DNA of 64,000 bases from Stappia sp. ES.058 (GTDB lineage Bacteria > Pseudomonadota > Alphaproteobacteria > Rhizobiales > Stappiaceae), in NCBI RefSeq assembly GCF_900105595.1, contig NZ_LT629784.1:1798001-1862000 (forward strand). Reading direction: 5' to 3'. The notes under the pieces are model-generated. The model made no database searches and was not told the origin of the DNA. It worked only from the letters and a program-made list of their open reading frames with translations. A program made the position numbers and the translations under genes. The stretch's first letter is position 1, and every line of letters begins with the position of its first letter. Shown piece after piece: positions 28,829-37,674 of this stretch.

Positions 28829-30439
28829 TCAGATCGGCAGATGGCTGGGGCGCTGCCAACGCACCCACAGCGCAACCAGAAGCCGCGAGACGGTGAAAGC
28901 GGAAAACACCGTGGTGAAGATACCGATCGCCAGCGTCACTGCGAAGCCGCGGATCGGACCCGACCCGAGCTGGAACAGGATAAGCGCGGCGATCAGGGTG
29001 GTGACGTTCGCGTCCAAAATCGTGCCGATCGCGCGCGAATAGCCCGCGTCGATGGCGCTGATGGCCGACCGCCCGGCCCGCGCCTCCTCGCGAATGCGCT
29101 CGAAGATCAGGACATTGGCGTCGACCGCCATGCCGATGGTCAGCACGATTCCGGCAATGCCCGGAAGTGTCAGGGTAGCCTGAAGCGCCGTCAGCGCACC
29201 GAAGATCAAAAGCACGTTGGTGACCAGCGCAAGATCGGCAATCACCCCGAACCTGCCGTAGGCAAGCACCATGAACGCGATGACGAGGGCCGCGCCGATA
29301 AGCGACGCAATCCGGCCCGCATCAACCGAATCCTGCCCGAGACCCGGTCCGATGGAGCGTTCCTCGACCACGGTGAGCTTTGCAGGCAACGCGCCGGCAC
29401 GCAGCAGAACCGCAAGGTCGTTGGCGCTCTCCACGGTAAAGTCACCCGAAATCTGCCCCGAACCGCCCGTGATGGGTTCGCGAATGACCGGCGCGGAAAT
29501 AACCTCGTTGTCGAGCACGATCGCAAAGGGACGTCCGACATTGCGCTGTGTCGCGACCGAAAAGGTCCGCGCACCCGACGTGTTGAAGCGGAAATTGACA
29601 ACCGGCTCATTGGTCTCCGGATTGAAGGACACCTGAGCGTCGATAAGGTCCTCACCCGATAGCAGCGGTGATTCTTCAAGCAGATAGGGGAACGGCGGAT
29701 CGTCCGGCGAATACATCACCACGCTGCCGACCGGCGGGCGCGACTGCATTGCCTGTTCCGCCGACATGGACTGATCGACCATATGGAAGGTCAATTGGGC
29801 GGTTTGACCGACAAGATCCTTTAGCCGCTCCGGGTCGCCCTCGCCCGGCGCTTCCACCAGGATGCGGTCTTCGCCCTGACGCTGGATCGACGGTTCGGTC
29901 GTGCCGAATTCGTCGAGACGCAGACGAATCACCTCGATCGACTGCTGCACGATCGAGCTCATGCGCTGCGCCAGCCCCTGATCGGTATAGGCGAACCGGA
30001 TCAACCCGTCGTCGCTGACGGTCATCGCGAATTCCTCGACCGCCTGACCGCCGAACATGTTGGCGACAAGCGGATTGGTCAGTTCGCTCAAACGCTGGCG
30101 CGCCTCGTCAAGCCGTGTCAGGTCGCGAATGCGCACCTGCGCGCCATCCGACTGTACACCGAGCCCGGTGTAACCGATGCGCGGATCATCGCGCAGCCGC
30201 TGCCGGATATCTCCGACAAGCGTGTTGAACCGCTTCTTGATGTAGTCGTTGCGGTCGACTTCGTAGAGAAGATAGGCCCCGCCCTGCAAATCGAGACCGA
30301 GCACGATCTGGTTCTTGGGAAGCCAGTTCGGCAATCCCCGCAGCGTGTCGGACGACAGGAAATTGGGCAGCGTAGTCACTGCCCCGGACAGGATGACGAG
30401 GACGATCAGGGCGATCTTCCAGCGTGCGAAATAAAGCAT
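28829..30439 (-). CDS. secD: Protein translocase subunit SecD
   Basis: 536 residues. One N-terminal helix (ARWKIALIVLVILSGAVTTLP), LGLDLQGGAYLLYEVD, a large periplasmic domain with P1 head, and five C-terminal helices with GMAVDANVLIFERIREE carrying the conserved Asp used for proton coupling. It works with SecF and YajC at SecYEG. It follows yajC by 77 bp. Confidence 0.96.
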   Translation of the reverse strand: MLYFARWKIALIVLVILSGAVTTLPNFLSSDTLRGLPNWLPKNQIVLGLDLQGGAYLLYEVDRNDYIKKRFNTLVGDIRQRLRDDPRIGYTGLGVQSDGAQVRIRDLTRLDEARQRLSELTNPLVANMFGGQAVEEFAMTVSDDGLIRFAYTDQGLAQRMSSIVQQSIEVIRLRLDEFGTTEPSIQRQGEDRILVEAPGEGDPERLKDLVGQTAQLTFHMVDQSMSAEQAMQSRPPVGSVVMYSPDDPPFPYLLEESPLLSGEDLIDAQVSFNPETNEPVVNFRFNTSGARTFSVATQRNVGRPFAIVLDNEVISAPVIREPITGGSGQISGDFTVESANDLAVLLRAGALPAKLTVVEERSIGPGLGQDSVDAGRIASLIGAALVIAFMVLAYGRFGVIADLALVTNVLLIFGALTALQATLTLPGIAGIVLTIGMAVDANVLIFERIREEARAGRSAISAIDAGYSRAIGTILDANVTTLIAALILFQLGSGPIRGFAVTLAIGIFTTVFSAFTVSRLLVALWVRWQRPSHLPI

Positions 30440-30516
30440 GGCGTGGCCGTCTCTGGTATCCCCGCCTCACGCCTTCCGACGTGCGGCGGAGAGGATTGGA
30501 AGTCGGGCGTATCGGT

Positions 30517-30852
30517 TCAGCCGTTGTCCTTCGCGGGCTCGGACTTCGAGCGCACCTCGGTGATCATGCTTCGCACGACCCGGACCTTGAGCCCCTCGGC
30601 GAGTTCGACCTGCACTTCCGCTTCGTCCACAACCTTGGAAATCTTTCCGATGATGCCGCCGGCCGTCACGATCGTATCGCCACGGCGCAGGTTCGCAACC
30701 ATCTCCTGATGCTGCTTCATCCGCTGACGCTGCGGACGAATGATCAGGAAATACATGATCACGAAGATCAAAATGAAGGGAAGGATGGACATCAACAGGT
30801 CGGGTGCACCGGCACCGCCGATCCCTTGGGCATAGGCAGGCGAAATCAGCAT
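30517..30852 (-). CDS. yajC: Preprotein translocase subunit YajC
   Basis: 111 residues from the ATG at 30852 with AAGGAGAG upstream. A short N-terminal stretch leads into one membrane helix (LLMSILPFILIFVIMYF), then the conserved LIIRPQRQRMKQHQEM and RRGDTIVTAGGIIGKI. YajC is an accessory of SecDF. First gene of yajC-secD-secF-NDUFAF3-like-NDUFAF6-like. Confidence 0.95.
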   Translation of the reverse strand: MLISPAYAQGIGGAGAPDLLMSILPFILIFVIMYFLIIRPQRQRMKQHQEMVANLRRGDTIVTAGGIIGKISKVVDEAEVQVELAEGLKVRVVRSMITEVRSKSEPAKDNG

Positions 30853-30937
30853 GAAACTCTCCTTGATCGGGCCCGGCGCGCCTTGCATCGCAACGCAATC
30901 TCGCCCTTGCCCGATGACTGAACCTCAGGTGGCGCGG

Positions 30938-30965
30938 ACTATACAAGCCGCGTGCGGCTTTGCAA
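30938..30965 (-). promoter_or_regulatory. Probable promoter of the yajC-secDF operon
   Basis: On the minus strand TTGCAA (30960-30965), a 16-base spacer and TATAGT (30938-30943). The transcript would start near 30931, about 80 nucleotides before the yajC ATG. The spacer is itself an inverted repeat (AGCCGC..GCGGCT), a possible operator. Confidence 0.6.
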
Positions 30966-31102
30966 GGCGAACCGAACCGCAAAGCGGCCGTCGCTGGAGC
31001 GTCTTTCACGATGCCCGCGCGCCATGCTAGGAGTGGCGTCTTGCCTTCAACATCGGGCGCGGCGACACGCGTTCGAAACAACTCCGAACACGGCCCAATA
31101 TC

Positions 31103-32002
31103 ATGGACACCACATCGCCCGACAAGAGCGAGCTGCAGGCGTTGAACGACAGGTTCGATACGCTGATCTCGCTGATCTCCCGCGCCGTCCCGCCCGCCCC
31201 CGCAAAACCCGACTTCGGCGCTGCGGATGCCTTTGTCTGGACCGCCGGCACTTCGAGCCTTCTGCCCATTTCGCGGGTAAATCGGGTCGATATCTCGCTC
31301 CTGCAGGGCGTCGACCGTGCCCGCGACCAGCTCATCGACAACACCAGACGGTTCGCCAGCGGGTTTGCCGCGAACAACGTGCTGCTTTGGGGCGCGCGGG
31401 GAATGGGCAAATCGTCGCTGGTTAAATCCGTTCATGCGTTCATTAATCGCGAGTTCGCCGACACCGGCGCCGAAACCCGCCTGAAACTCGTCGAGATCCA
31501 CCGCGAGGACATCGAGACGCTTCCCGACCTGATGAGCGTCCTGAAGCAGGCACCGCACCGCACGATCCTGTTCTGCGACGATCTGAGCTTCGACAATGAC
31601 GACACGTCCTACAAGTCGCTGAAGGCAGCGCTCGACGGCGGCATCGAGGGACGTCCCGACAATGTGCTCTTCTATGCCACGTCCAACCGCAGGCACCTCC
31701 TGCCCCGCGACATGATCGAGAACGAGCGGTCCACCGCCATCAATCCGGGCGAAGCGGTCGAGGAGAAGGTTTCGCTGTCGGATCGTTTCGGGCTGTGGCT
31801 CGGCTTCCACAAATGCAGCCAGAACGATTATCTGGACATGATCAACGCCTATGCCCGGCACTTCGAGCTCGACGTCGAACCGGCGGATCTGCGGGCCCAG
31901 GCGCTCGAATGGGCGACAACGCGCGGAAGCCGATCCGGACGGGTCGCGTTCCAGTTCATCCAGGACCTGGCCGGACGGCTTGGAAAACACCTGAAAGACT
32001 GA
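31103..32002 (+). CDS. DUF815-family AAA+ ATPase
   Basis: 299 residues. Walker A GARGMGKSS at 97-105 and Walker B ILFCDDLSFD at about 155-164. ATSNRRHLLPRDM and LSDRFGLWLGF carry sensor and arginine-finger-like positions. The DUF815 family is widespread in Proteobacteria but its substrate is not known. It is divergent from yajC with 250 bp between starts, and in other Rhizobiales I recall it near nlpD and yajC. Cytoplasmic; no membrane segment. A function in quality control or envelope biogenesis would be a guess. Confidence 0.9.
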   Translation: MDTTSPDKSELQALNDRFDTLISLISRAVPPAPAKPDFGAADAFVWTAGTSSLLPISRVNRVDISLLQGVDRARDQLIDNTRRFASGFAANNVLLWGARGMGKSSLVKSVHAFINREFADTGAETRLKLVEIHREDIETLPDLMSVLKQAPHRTILFCDDLSFDNDDTSYKSLKAALDGGIEGRPDNVLFYATSNRRHLLPRDMIENERSTAINPGEAVEEKVSLSDRFGLWLGFHKCSQNDYLDMINAYARHFELDVEPADLRAQALEWATTRGSRSGRVAFQFIQDLAGRLGKHLKD

Positions 32003-32089
32003 CCCCGGCCTTGCACCGGCCCGGGGTTCGACCTGCGTTGTCGCATGGCCGGAACGCCGCCGCGGGCGTGAACACGGGGGACCCGGTTG

Positions 32090-33130
32090 ATGACCGGCAA
32101 GAGACTTGGCGTGATGCTCGCGGCCGCGACACTGGCGGCATTCCTCTTCATCGCACTGACCGGCCTGTCCGATTTCGACCTGTCGGAACGCACGAAGGAG
32201 GACGTCGTATTCACGGCACGGACCGGGCAGCTCAGGGGCACGCTCCTGCTTCCCGGCTCAGCTTCATCGCCGCCACCGGTCGTTGTCGTCGTTCACGGCG
32301 ACGGACCGCAGGACCGGTATTCCGCCGACGGGTACCTTCCGCTCTTCAATGCGCTCCTGGACGCAGGTATCGGTGTCTTCAGCTGGGACAAGCCGGGGGT
32401 CGGCGGCAGTGCCGGAGACTGGCGCGACCAGTCGATGCAGGATCGCGCGGCTGAAGCCCGGGCGGCGCGGGAAGCAGTCGAAAGAACGGCCGGCGAACGG
32501 ATCGGACGCACGGGCTTTCTCGGATTTTCGCAAGCGGGATGGGTTTTGCCGAAGATAGCAGCGACAAGCAGCAAAGATGTCTTTTTCGTTCTCGTCGGCG
32601 GCGCGGTGAACTGGCAACGGCAGGGCGACTACCTGACGCGACGCCGATTGCAACGTCTCGGGTGGTCGCAAGAGCAGATTGCAGCCGAGATCGCTCGACA
32701 GACTGCTGCCGAGACGGCGCTGAGCGACCTGCCCGAAGCGTCCAGGGTGATTTCCGCCGCCAGGCTCTTCGACGTGTCCCACGAGCGCGCGCGCTTCATT
32801 CTGCGCAACCGCGATGCCGATGCCGCACGAGCCCTGCAGGACACCAAGGCATCGTTTCTGGCGGTTTGGGGAGAAGACGATCTCAATGTCGATGCCACCG
32901 CAAACGCGCGGGACTACGCGCGCTGGCTGCTGCCAAACCATCCCGCCAACCGCGTTGTGGTTCTCCCCGACGCCACCCACAGCCTGCTTCGCAACCGGCT
33001 GTTCAACTACCAGCTGCCGCAGGACATGCCGTGGTGGGCCGAGACAACATTCGTTGTCCTTGGCCGGCACGCCTATGCCAAAAACGCGATTGAGACGATC
33101 GCCGACTGGATCCACGCACGCACGAATTGA
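32090..33130 (+). CDS. Membrane-anchored alpha/beta hydrolase
   Basis: 346 residues from the ATG at 32090 (a TTG lies one codon upstream). An N-terminal signal anchor (MLAAATLAAFLFIALTGL) is followed by a hydrolase fold. The oxyanion-hole strand is VVVVVHGDGPQD, the nucleophile elbow is GFSQAG with Ser147, the acid is Asp264 in WGEDD, and the base is His297 in DATHS. The triad is complete, so activity is expected, but substrate is unknown. A short insertion at about 175-250 may form a lid. It lies between the DUF815 ATPase and the convergent DUF2155 gene. Confidence 0.85.
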   Translation: MTGKRLGVMLAAATLAAFLFIALTGLSDFDLSERTKEDVVFTARTGQLRGTLLLPGSASSPPPVVVVVHGDGPQDRYSADGYLPLFNALLDAGIGVFSWDKPGVGGSAGDWRDQSMQDRAAEARAAREAVERTAGERIGRTGFLGFSQAGWVLPKIAATSSKDVFFVLVGGAVNWQRQGDYLTRRRLQRLGWSQEQIAAEIARQTAAETALSDLPEASRVISAARLFDVSHERARFILRNRDADAARALQDTKASFLAVWGEDDLNVDATANARDYARWLLPNHPANRVVVLPDATHSLLRNRLFNYQLPQDMPWWAETTFVVLGRHAYAKNAIETIADWIHARTN

Positions 33131-33155
33131 TCGGCCCGCCTGTCGCGCGGGCCGA
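33131..33155. terminator. Hairpin between convergent genes
   Basis: TCGGCCCGC/GCGGGCCGA is a perfect 9-bp stem with a 7-base loop, just past the hydrolase stop and before the end of the convergent DUF2155 gene. There is no clear T-run on either side, so it may protect 3' ends or act weakly in both directions. Confidence 0.4.
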
Positions 33156-33163
33156 CAGGCCGG

Positions 33164-33697
33164 TTACGGCTCAGGCTTGAGCCGCGGGACCACCTCGTTC
33201 GGTCCCAGCTTCGGCGTTGTCCCGGCCAGCGGATCCTCGCCCGCAGCCGCCTGTTCGGAGATCGGCGGGCCGCTGTAGTTGGCCGGCGGGGCCACCGTCG
33301 ACGCCTGCTTGCAATCGGTGAGCCACACGTCATAAACGGCGTGCTCAACCGCATGCAGACCCGGGCTTGCGGCAAACATCCAGCCGGTGAAAATACGGCG
33401 CACCTCGTTTTCGAGCGTGATTTCATCCACCTCGACGAAGGCTGTGGTCTGAGGTGTTTCCGTCTGAGGACGGGTGTTGCACTGGCGCGGCGTCACCTGC
33501 AGCGCGCCGAACTGCACCGTTTCTCCGATGTAGACATCAAAGGCGATGATCCGTCCGGTGATCTTGTCGAGGCCGGAGAAGACGGCGACGGGGTTTTCGA
33601 TCTTTTCCGCCGACGCCGGTGCACTCAGCGCAAGAACCAAGGCAGCGGCCCCCAGAAGGGGGCCACGACCGGCGGTTCGTCCTGCAAGTTTCAACAT
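33164..33697 (-). CDS. DUF2155-domain exported protein
   Basis: 177 residues from the ATG at 33697. A signal peptide ends near APASA. The DUF2155 domain follows: LDKITGRIIAFDVYIGETVQFG, LQVTPRQCNTRP and FTGWMFAASPGLHAVEHAVYDVWLTDC, with two conserved Cys that could form a periplasmic disulfide. The C-terminus is Pro-rich. The family is known from Alphaproteobacteria with no established function. It lies 26 bp after valS and probably shares its transcript. Confidence 0.88.
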   Translation of the reverse strand: MLKLAGRTAGRGPLLGAAALVLALSAPASAEKIENPVAVFSGLDKITGRIIAFDVYIGETVQFGALQVTPRQCNTRPQTETPQTTAFVEVDEITLENEVRRIFTGWMFAASPGLHAVEHAVYDVWLTDCKQASTVAPPANYSGPPISEQAAAGEDPLAGTTPKLGPNEVVPRLKPEP

Positions 33698-33723
33698 GCA
33701 TTTCACTCCGAACGACGACAGGC

Positions 33724-36576
33724 TCACGCAGCCGTCAACTCCGCGATCCGCGCCTGCGCCTCGCCAATCCGCGTCTTGCGCTCAAGCAGTTCGTCGCGCT
33801 TTTCCTTTTCGGCCACGACGATCGCTTCGGGGGCCTTGGCAAGGAACCCTTCGTTGCCAAGCTTCTTGTCGATGCGCGCGATCTCGCCGTCCAGCTTCGC
33901 AGCTTCCTTGGCAAGACGCGCGGCTTCCGCCTCGATGTCGATCACGTCTGCCAGCGGCAGGCAGACCATCGCCTCGCGGCTGACGATCTGGACAGCACCG
34001 CGCGGCGCGGTCTCCGCAAGCGAAACGGTCTCCGCCCGTGCCAGCCTCAGGATCAGCGCCTCATGCGTTTCCAGCCGACGCAGGGTGTCCTCGTTTGCGC
34101 CGGTGACCACCAGCGGGATCTTGGCGCCGGCCGGCACATTCATCTCCGCGCGCACCGAGCGAACGGACGAAATCAGGTCGACGAGCCAGTTGATCTCGGC
34201 CGCCGCATCGAGGTCGCCGCCGAGCGAACTCGGCCAACGGGTATGCGCCAGAAGGCGCGGACGGGGCTTGCCGGCACCGTCCGCTTCGACCGTGCGTGCC
34301 CAAAGCTCCTCCGTCATGAACGGCATGAACGGATGCAGGATCTTGAGGATCTCGTCGAGCACCCAGGCCGCGGTGGCGCGTGTCTCCGCTCTCGCGGCCT
34401 CTGAGCCTTCGGCGAAGATCGGCTTGGCGAACTCCAGATACCAGTCGCAATAGGTGTTCCAGACGAAGCGATAGGCCCCGCCCGCCGCCTCGTTGAAGCG
34501 GAAGCCCTCCAATGCCTCGGTAACCTCGGCGATGCAGCGCCCCGTCTCGGTGACAATCCAGCGGTTGACGATCTCCTTGGCAGCCGCCGGATCGAACCCT
34601 TCCGGCCGCGTCCCGCCGTTCATCTCCACGAAGCGGGCTGCATTCCAGAGTTTCGTGACGAAATTGCGATAACCGCCGACCCGGCTCGTCGCCAGCTTGA
34701 TGTCACGCCCCTGGGCGGCCATGGCCGCCAGCGTGAAACGCAGCGCATCCGCGCCGAATTCGTCGATCAACGCCAGCGGATCGATCACATTGCCCTTCGA
34801 CTTCGACATCTTCTGGCCCTTCTCGTCGCGGACCAGGGCGTGGATGTAGACCGTGCTGAAGGGTTCTGTCGTCATGTAGTGATCGCCGAACATCATCATC
34901 CGGGCGACCCAGAAGAAGATGATGTCGAAGCCGGTGACCAGAACGCTCGTGGGATAGTAGTTGGCAAGCTCCGGCGTCTTGTCGGGCCAGCCGAGTGTCG
35001 AGAACGGCCACAGTGCCGATGAAAACCACGTGTCGAGAACGTCCTCGTCGCGGTAGAGCGCGATTGGTTGCACATCGGCGCCCTCGGATTCCCAACGCGC
35101 AAGCGCGTCTTCCTGGCCGATCACCTCGCAGCCCTTGCCGTAATGCGCTTCGGCGGCCGCGACGGCTTCCGTTTCGTGGCGCTCGACAAAGATCTTGCCG
35201 TCCGGTCCGTACCAGGCGGGAATGCGATGGCCCCACCACAGCTGACGCGAAATGCACCACGGCTGGATGTTCTCCATCCACTCGAAATAGGTCTTTTCCC
35301 AGTTGCGCGGCACGAACTCGGTCCGCCCCTCACGCACGCTGGCGATCGCCGGCTTCGACAGCGTCTTGGCATCGACATACCACTGGTCGGTCAAAAGCGG
35401 TTCGATCGGAACGCCGCCGCGATCGCCATGCGGCACCATATGCGCATGCGGCTCGATCCGGTCCAGCAGGCCCTTCTCGTCCATCGCCTCGACCAGGCGC
35501 TTGCGCACGTCGAACCGGTCGCCGCCCTCGAAGGCGTCCATCGTCGCGGCGAGCTCTGCGGTCTCGGCAACGCCCTCCAGAAACTCCGGATTGTCGCGCA
35601 ACCTCACCCGGGCCTCACGGTCGAGAACCGAAATCATCGGCAGATCATGCCGTCGACCGACCTCAAAGTCGTTGAAATCATGCGCCGGCGTGATCTTCAC
35701 CGCGCCGGACCCCGCATCCGGATCGGCATAGTCGTCGGCGACGATGGGAATGCGGCGACCGACCAGCGGCAGGATGACATGCTTGCCGATCAGGTCGCGA
35801 TACCGCGGATCCTCCGGGTTCACGGCAACGGCGGTGTCGCCGAGCATGGTTTCGGGCCGGGTCGTCGCGACGGTAATGTAGCTGCGCGTCTCGAATTCGG
35901 TCGGCTTGCCGTCCTCGTCCCATGCAATCGGCGCCTGGAAGCTTTCGCCCGCCTCCAGCGGGTAGCGAAAGTGCCAGAGATTGCCCTGGATCTCGCGCTG
36001 CTCGACCTCAAGGTCGGAAATCGCTGTCAGGAACCGCGGGTCCCAGTTCACAAGGCGCTTGTCCTTGTAGATCAGCCCCTCGCGATACAGACCGACGAAC
36101 ACCTCCAAAACGGCCTTCGACAGGCCCTCGTCCATCGTGAAGCGCTCGCGCGACCAGTCGCAGGACGCCCCCAGCCGCTTGAGCTGGTTCAGGATCATGC
36201 CGCCCGATTCGGCCTTCCAGTCCCAGATCCGCTCGACAAAATTGTCGCGGCCCATGGCGCGCCTGTCCGGCTCGTTGCGCTCGGCAAGCTGTCGCTCGAC
36301 CACCATCTGCGTCGCAATGCCCGCGTGGTCCATGCCCGGCTGCCACAAGACGTCGCGCCCGCGCATGCGCTCGAAACGCACGAGAATGTCCTGCAACGTG
36401 TTGTTGAGGGCATGTCCCATATGCAGCGAACCGGTTACATTCGGCGGCGGGATCACGATGGAGTAGGACGCCGCACCGGGATCTGCCCCCGCGCCGGCCT
36501 TGAACGCTTCGGCCTTTTCCCAAATCCCCGCGATACGGGGTTCGACACTTGCGGCATCGTATGACTTGTCGAGCAT
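33724..36576 (-). CDS. valS: Valine--tRNA ligase
   Basis: 950 residues, normal for ValRS. Class I motifs: HIGH-type PPNVTGSLHMGHAL near residue 45, and KMSKSKGN (KMSKS loop) near residue 590. The CP1 editing domain lies between, with TTRPETMLGDTAVAVNPEDPRY. Anticodon-binding domain and a C-terminal coiled coil (ARLAKEAAKLDGEIARIDKKL) complete the protein. It follows popZ after a terminator and so has its own promoter region in 36577-36693. Confidence 0.97.
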   Translation of the reverse strand: MLDKSYDAASVEPRIAGIWEKAEAFKAGAGADPGAASYSIVIPPPNVTGSLHMGHALNNTLQDILVRFERMRGRDVLWQPGMDHAGIATQMVVERQLAERNEPDRRAMGRDNFVERIWDWKAESGGMILNQLKRLGASCDWSRERFTMDEGLSKAVLEVFVGLYREGLIYKDKRLVNWDPRFLTAISDLEVEQREIQGNLWHFRYPLEAGESFQAPIAWDEDGKPTEFETRSYITVATTRPETMLGDTAVAVNPEDPRYRDLIGKHVILPLVGRRIPIVADDYADPDAGSGAVKITPAHDFNDFEVGRRHDLPMISVLDREARVRLRDNPEFLEGVAETAELAATMDAFEGGDRFDVRKRLVEAMDEKGLLDRIEPHAHMVPHGDRGGVPIEPLLTDQWYVDAKTLSKPAIASVREGRTEFVPRNWEKTYFEWMENIQPWCISRQLWWGHRIPAWYGPDGKIFVERHETEAVAAAEAHYGKGCEVIGQEDALARWESEGADVQPIALYRDEDVLDTWFSSALWPFSTLGWPDKTPELANYYPTSVLVTGFDIIFFWVARMMMFGDHYMTTEPFSTVYIHALVRDEKGQKMSKSKGNVIDPLALIDEFGADALRFTLAAMAAQGRDIKLATSRVGGYRNFVTKLWNAARFVEMNGGTRPEGFDPAAAKEIVNRWIVTETGRCIAEVTEALEGFRFNEAAGGAYRFVWNTYCDWYLEFAKPIFAEGSEAARAETRATAAWVLDEILKILHPFMPFMTEELWARTVEADGAGKPRPRLLAHTRWPSSLGGDLDAAAEINWLVDLISSVRSVRAEMNVPAGAKIPLVVTGANEDTLRRLETHEALILRLARAETVSLAETAPRGAVQIVSREAMVCLPLADVIDIEAEAARLAKEAAKLDGEIARIDKKLGNEGFLAKAPEAIVVAEKEKRDELLERKTRIGEAQARIAELTAA

Positions 36577-36682
36577 TGTTTTTCTCGGATCCTGAAAACT
36601 GAACGCGTGGTTACTCGCAGGCGCGGCGCCAAGTCAACCGTCGCCGGGAAGAGGGCGACAGCAAGGCGGCCGTTTCATGAGC

Positions 36683-36716
36683 GCAAAATAAATGCGCCGC
36701 CCGGAACGGGCGGCGC
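36683..36716 (-). terminator. Rho-independent terminator after popZ
   Basis: A perfect 10-bp stem GCGCCGCCCG/CGGGCGGCGC (36694-36716) with a 3-base loop is followed on the minus strand by ATTTATTTT. It lies 32 bp past the popZ stop and makes popZ a separate unit from valS. Confidence 0.75.
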
Positions 36717-36748
36717 GGACAGAAACATGAAAAGGACGTTCGCCTTTC

Positions 36749-37423
36749 CTACCGACCGCGGGATACCCGCTCGATTTCCTGGCGTACGAGCCGTTCGACC
36801 ATCGGGGGAAGATTCTCGTCGAGCCAGGTCTTGAGCATCGGGCGCAACATCTCCTTGACCAGATCCTCAAGGGTTCTGGCGTTGTTGGAGAGAATCGTAC
36901 CCGCAAGATTGTTGAACGCCGTATTTACGGCCTGATTTGCGGTCGGTGACAAGAGCTCCTCGGTAAACCGCTCGCTCGCGCTCGACGCAGCAGGCTCCGG
37001 CTGAGGCTTCGCAACCTGCTCTTCTTCCATGAACGCGATATCGCCGATGTCCTCTTCGGCGGTCGCAAGTCCTTCAACCATGTCGAATGCATCGTCTGCA
37101 TCCGTCACGGCAAGATCCTCGGTCAGTTCAAGAACGTCATCCGCCTCAGCCACGACTTCTGGTTCGGGCTCGGGCTCGGGTTCGGGCTCGGGCTCGGGCT
37201 CGGGAAGCTCGACTTCGTCATCGCCGGCGGAATCAAACAGCTTGTCGAGGTCGTCCTGGGACATCTCCGAAGAGCCATCCTCCTCCGCGACAGCTTCCGG
37301 TTCGGAGACGCTCTCACCGGCCCCGGCCCCGGCCGCTGGCGTTTCCTCATCGGAGATGATCCGGCGAATAGATGCCAGAATCTCCTCCATGGAGGGTTCC
37401 TGAGCTTGATTGGCGTTGGCCAT
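36749..37423 (-). CDS. popZ: Polar organizing protein Z (PopZ, DUF2497)
   Basis: 224 residues. PopZ self-assembles at cell poles, anchors the ParB-origin complex and recruits cell-cycle regulators. The N-terminal helix that binds partners is MEEILASIRRIISDEE at about 12-27. A long acidic, disordered linker (about 28-165) includes eight tandem Pro-Glu units at 74-89. The C-terminal helices for oligomerisation end VERLVRQEIERVSRGR. The linker plays the part of the Pro/Glu/Asp-rich segment known in Caulobacter. It lies beside valS, the usual setting for this family. Confidence 0.9.
   Translation of the reverse strand: MANANQAQEPSMEEILASIRRIISDEETPAAGAGAGESVSEPEAVAEEDGSSEMSQDDLDKLFDSAGDDEVELPEPEPEPEPEPEPEPEVVAEADDVLELTEDLAVTDADDAFDMVEGLATAEEDIGDIAFMEEEQVAKPQPEPAASSASERFTEELLSPTANQAVNTAFNNLAGTILSNNARTLEDLVKEMLRPMLKTWLDENLPPMVERLVRQEIERVSRGR
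37157..37204 (-). repeat. Hexanucleotide tandem repeat inside popZ
   Basis: Eight tandem copies of CCCGAG, with CCCGAA and CCAGAA variants, encode (Pro-Glu)x8 in the PopZ linker. Each unit is in frame, so copy-number change would lengthen or shorten the linker by two residues without frameshift. Confidence 0.85.
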
Positions 37424-37674
37424 ACCGATCCCCGTACTCGACTACCGCGACGACCGGACCAATTGCCCGGACACTATGGCTGAAGCTCACGCCTCACGCC
37501 TTCGCGCGACTCACTCGTGTAGAATATAACGCGTTCGCAGGCTGAGGGAAAAGCACAACGCAACGACGAATCCACCACGTCGCGCTTGTCAAGCGCAAGA
37601 AGTTGCTGTTTTCGGTCGAATTGCACGATTCTTTCCTTAGCCGACAGTCGCTGGCCGGCGATTTCAGCCGCGTC

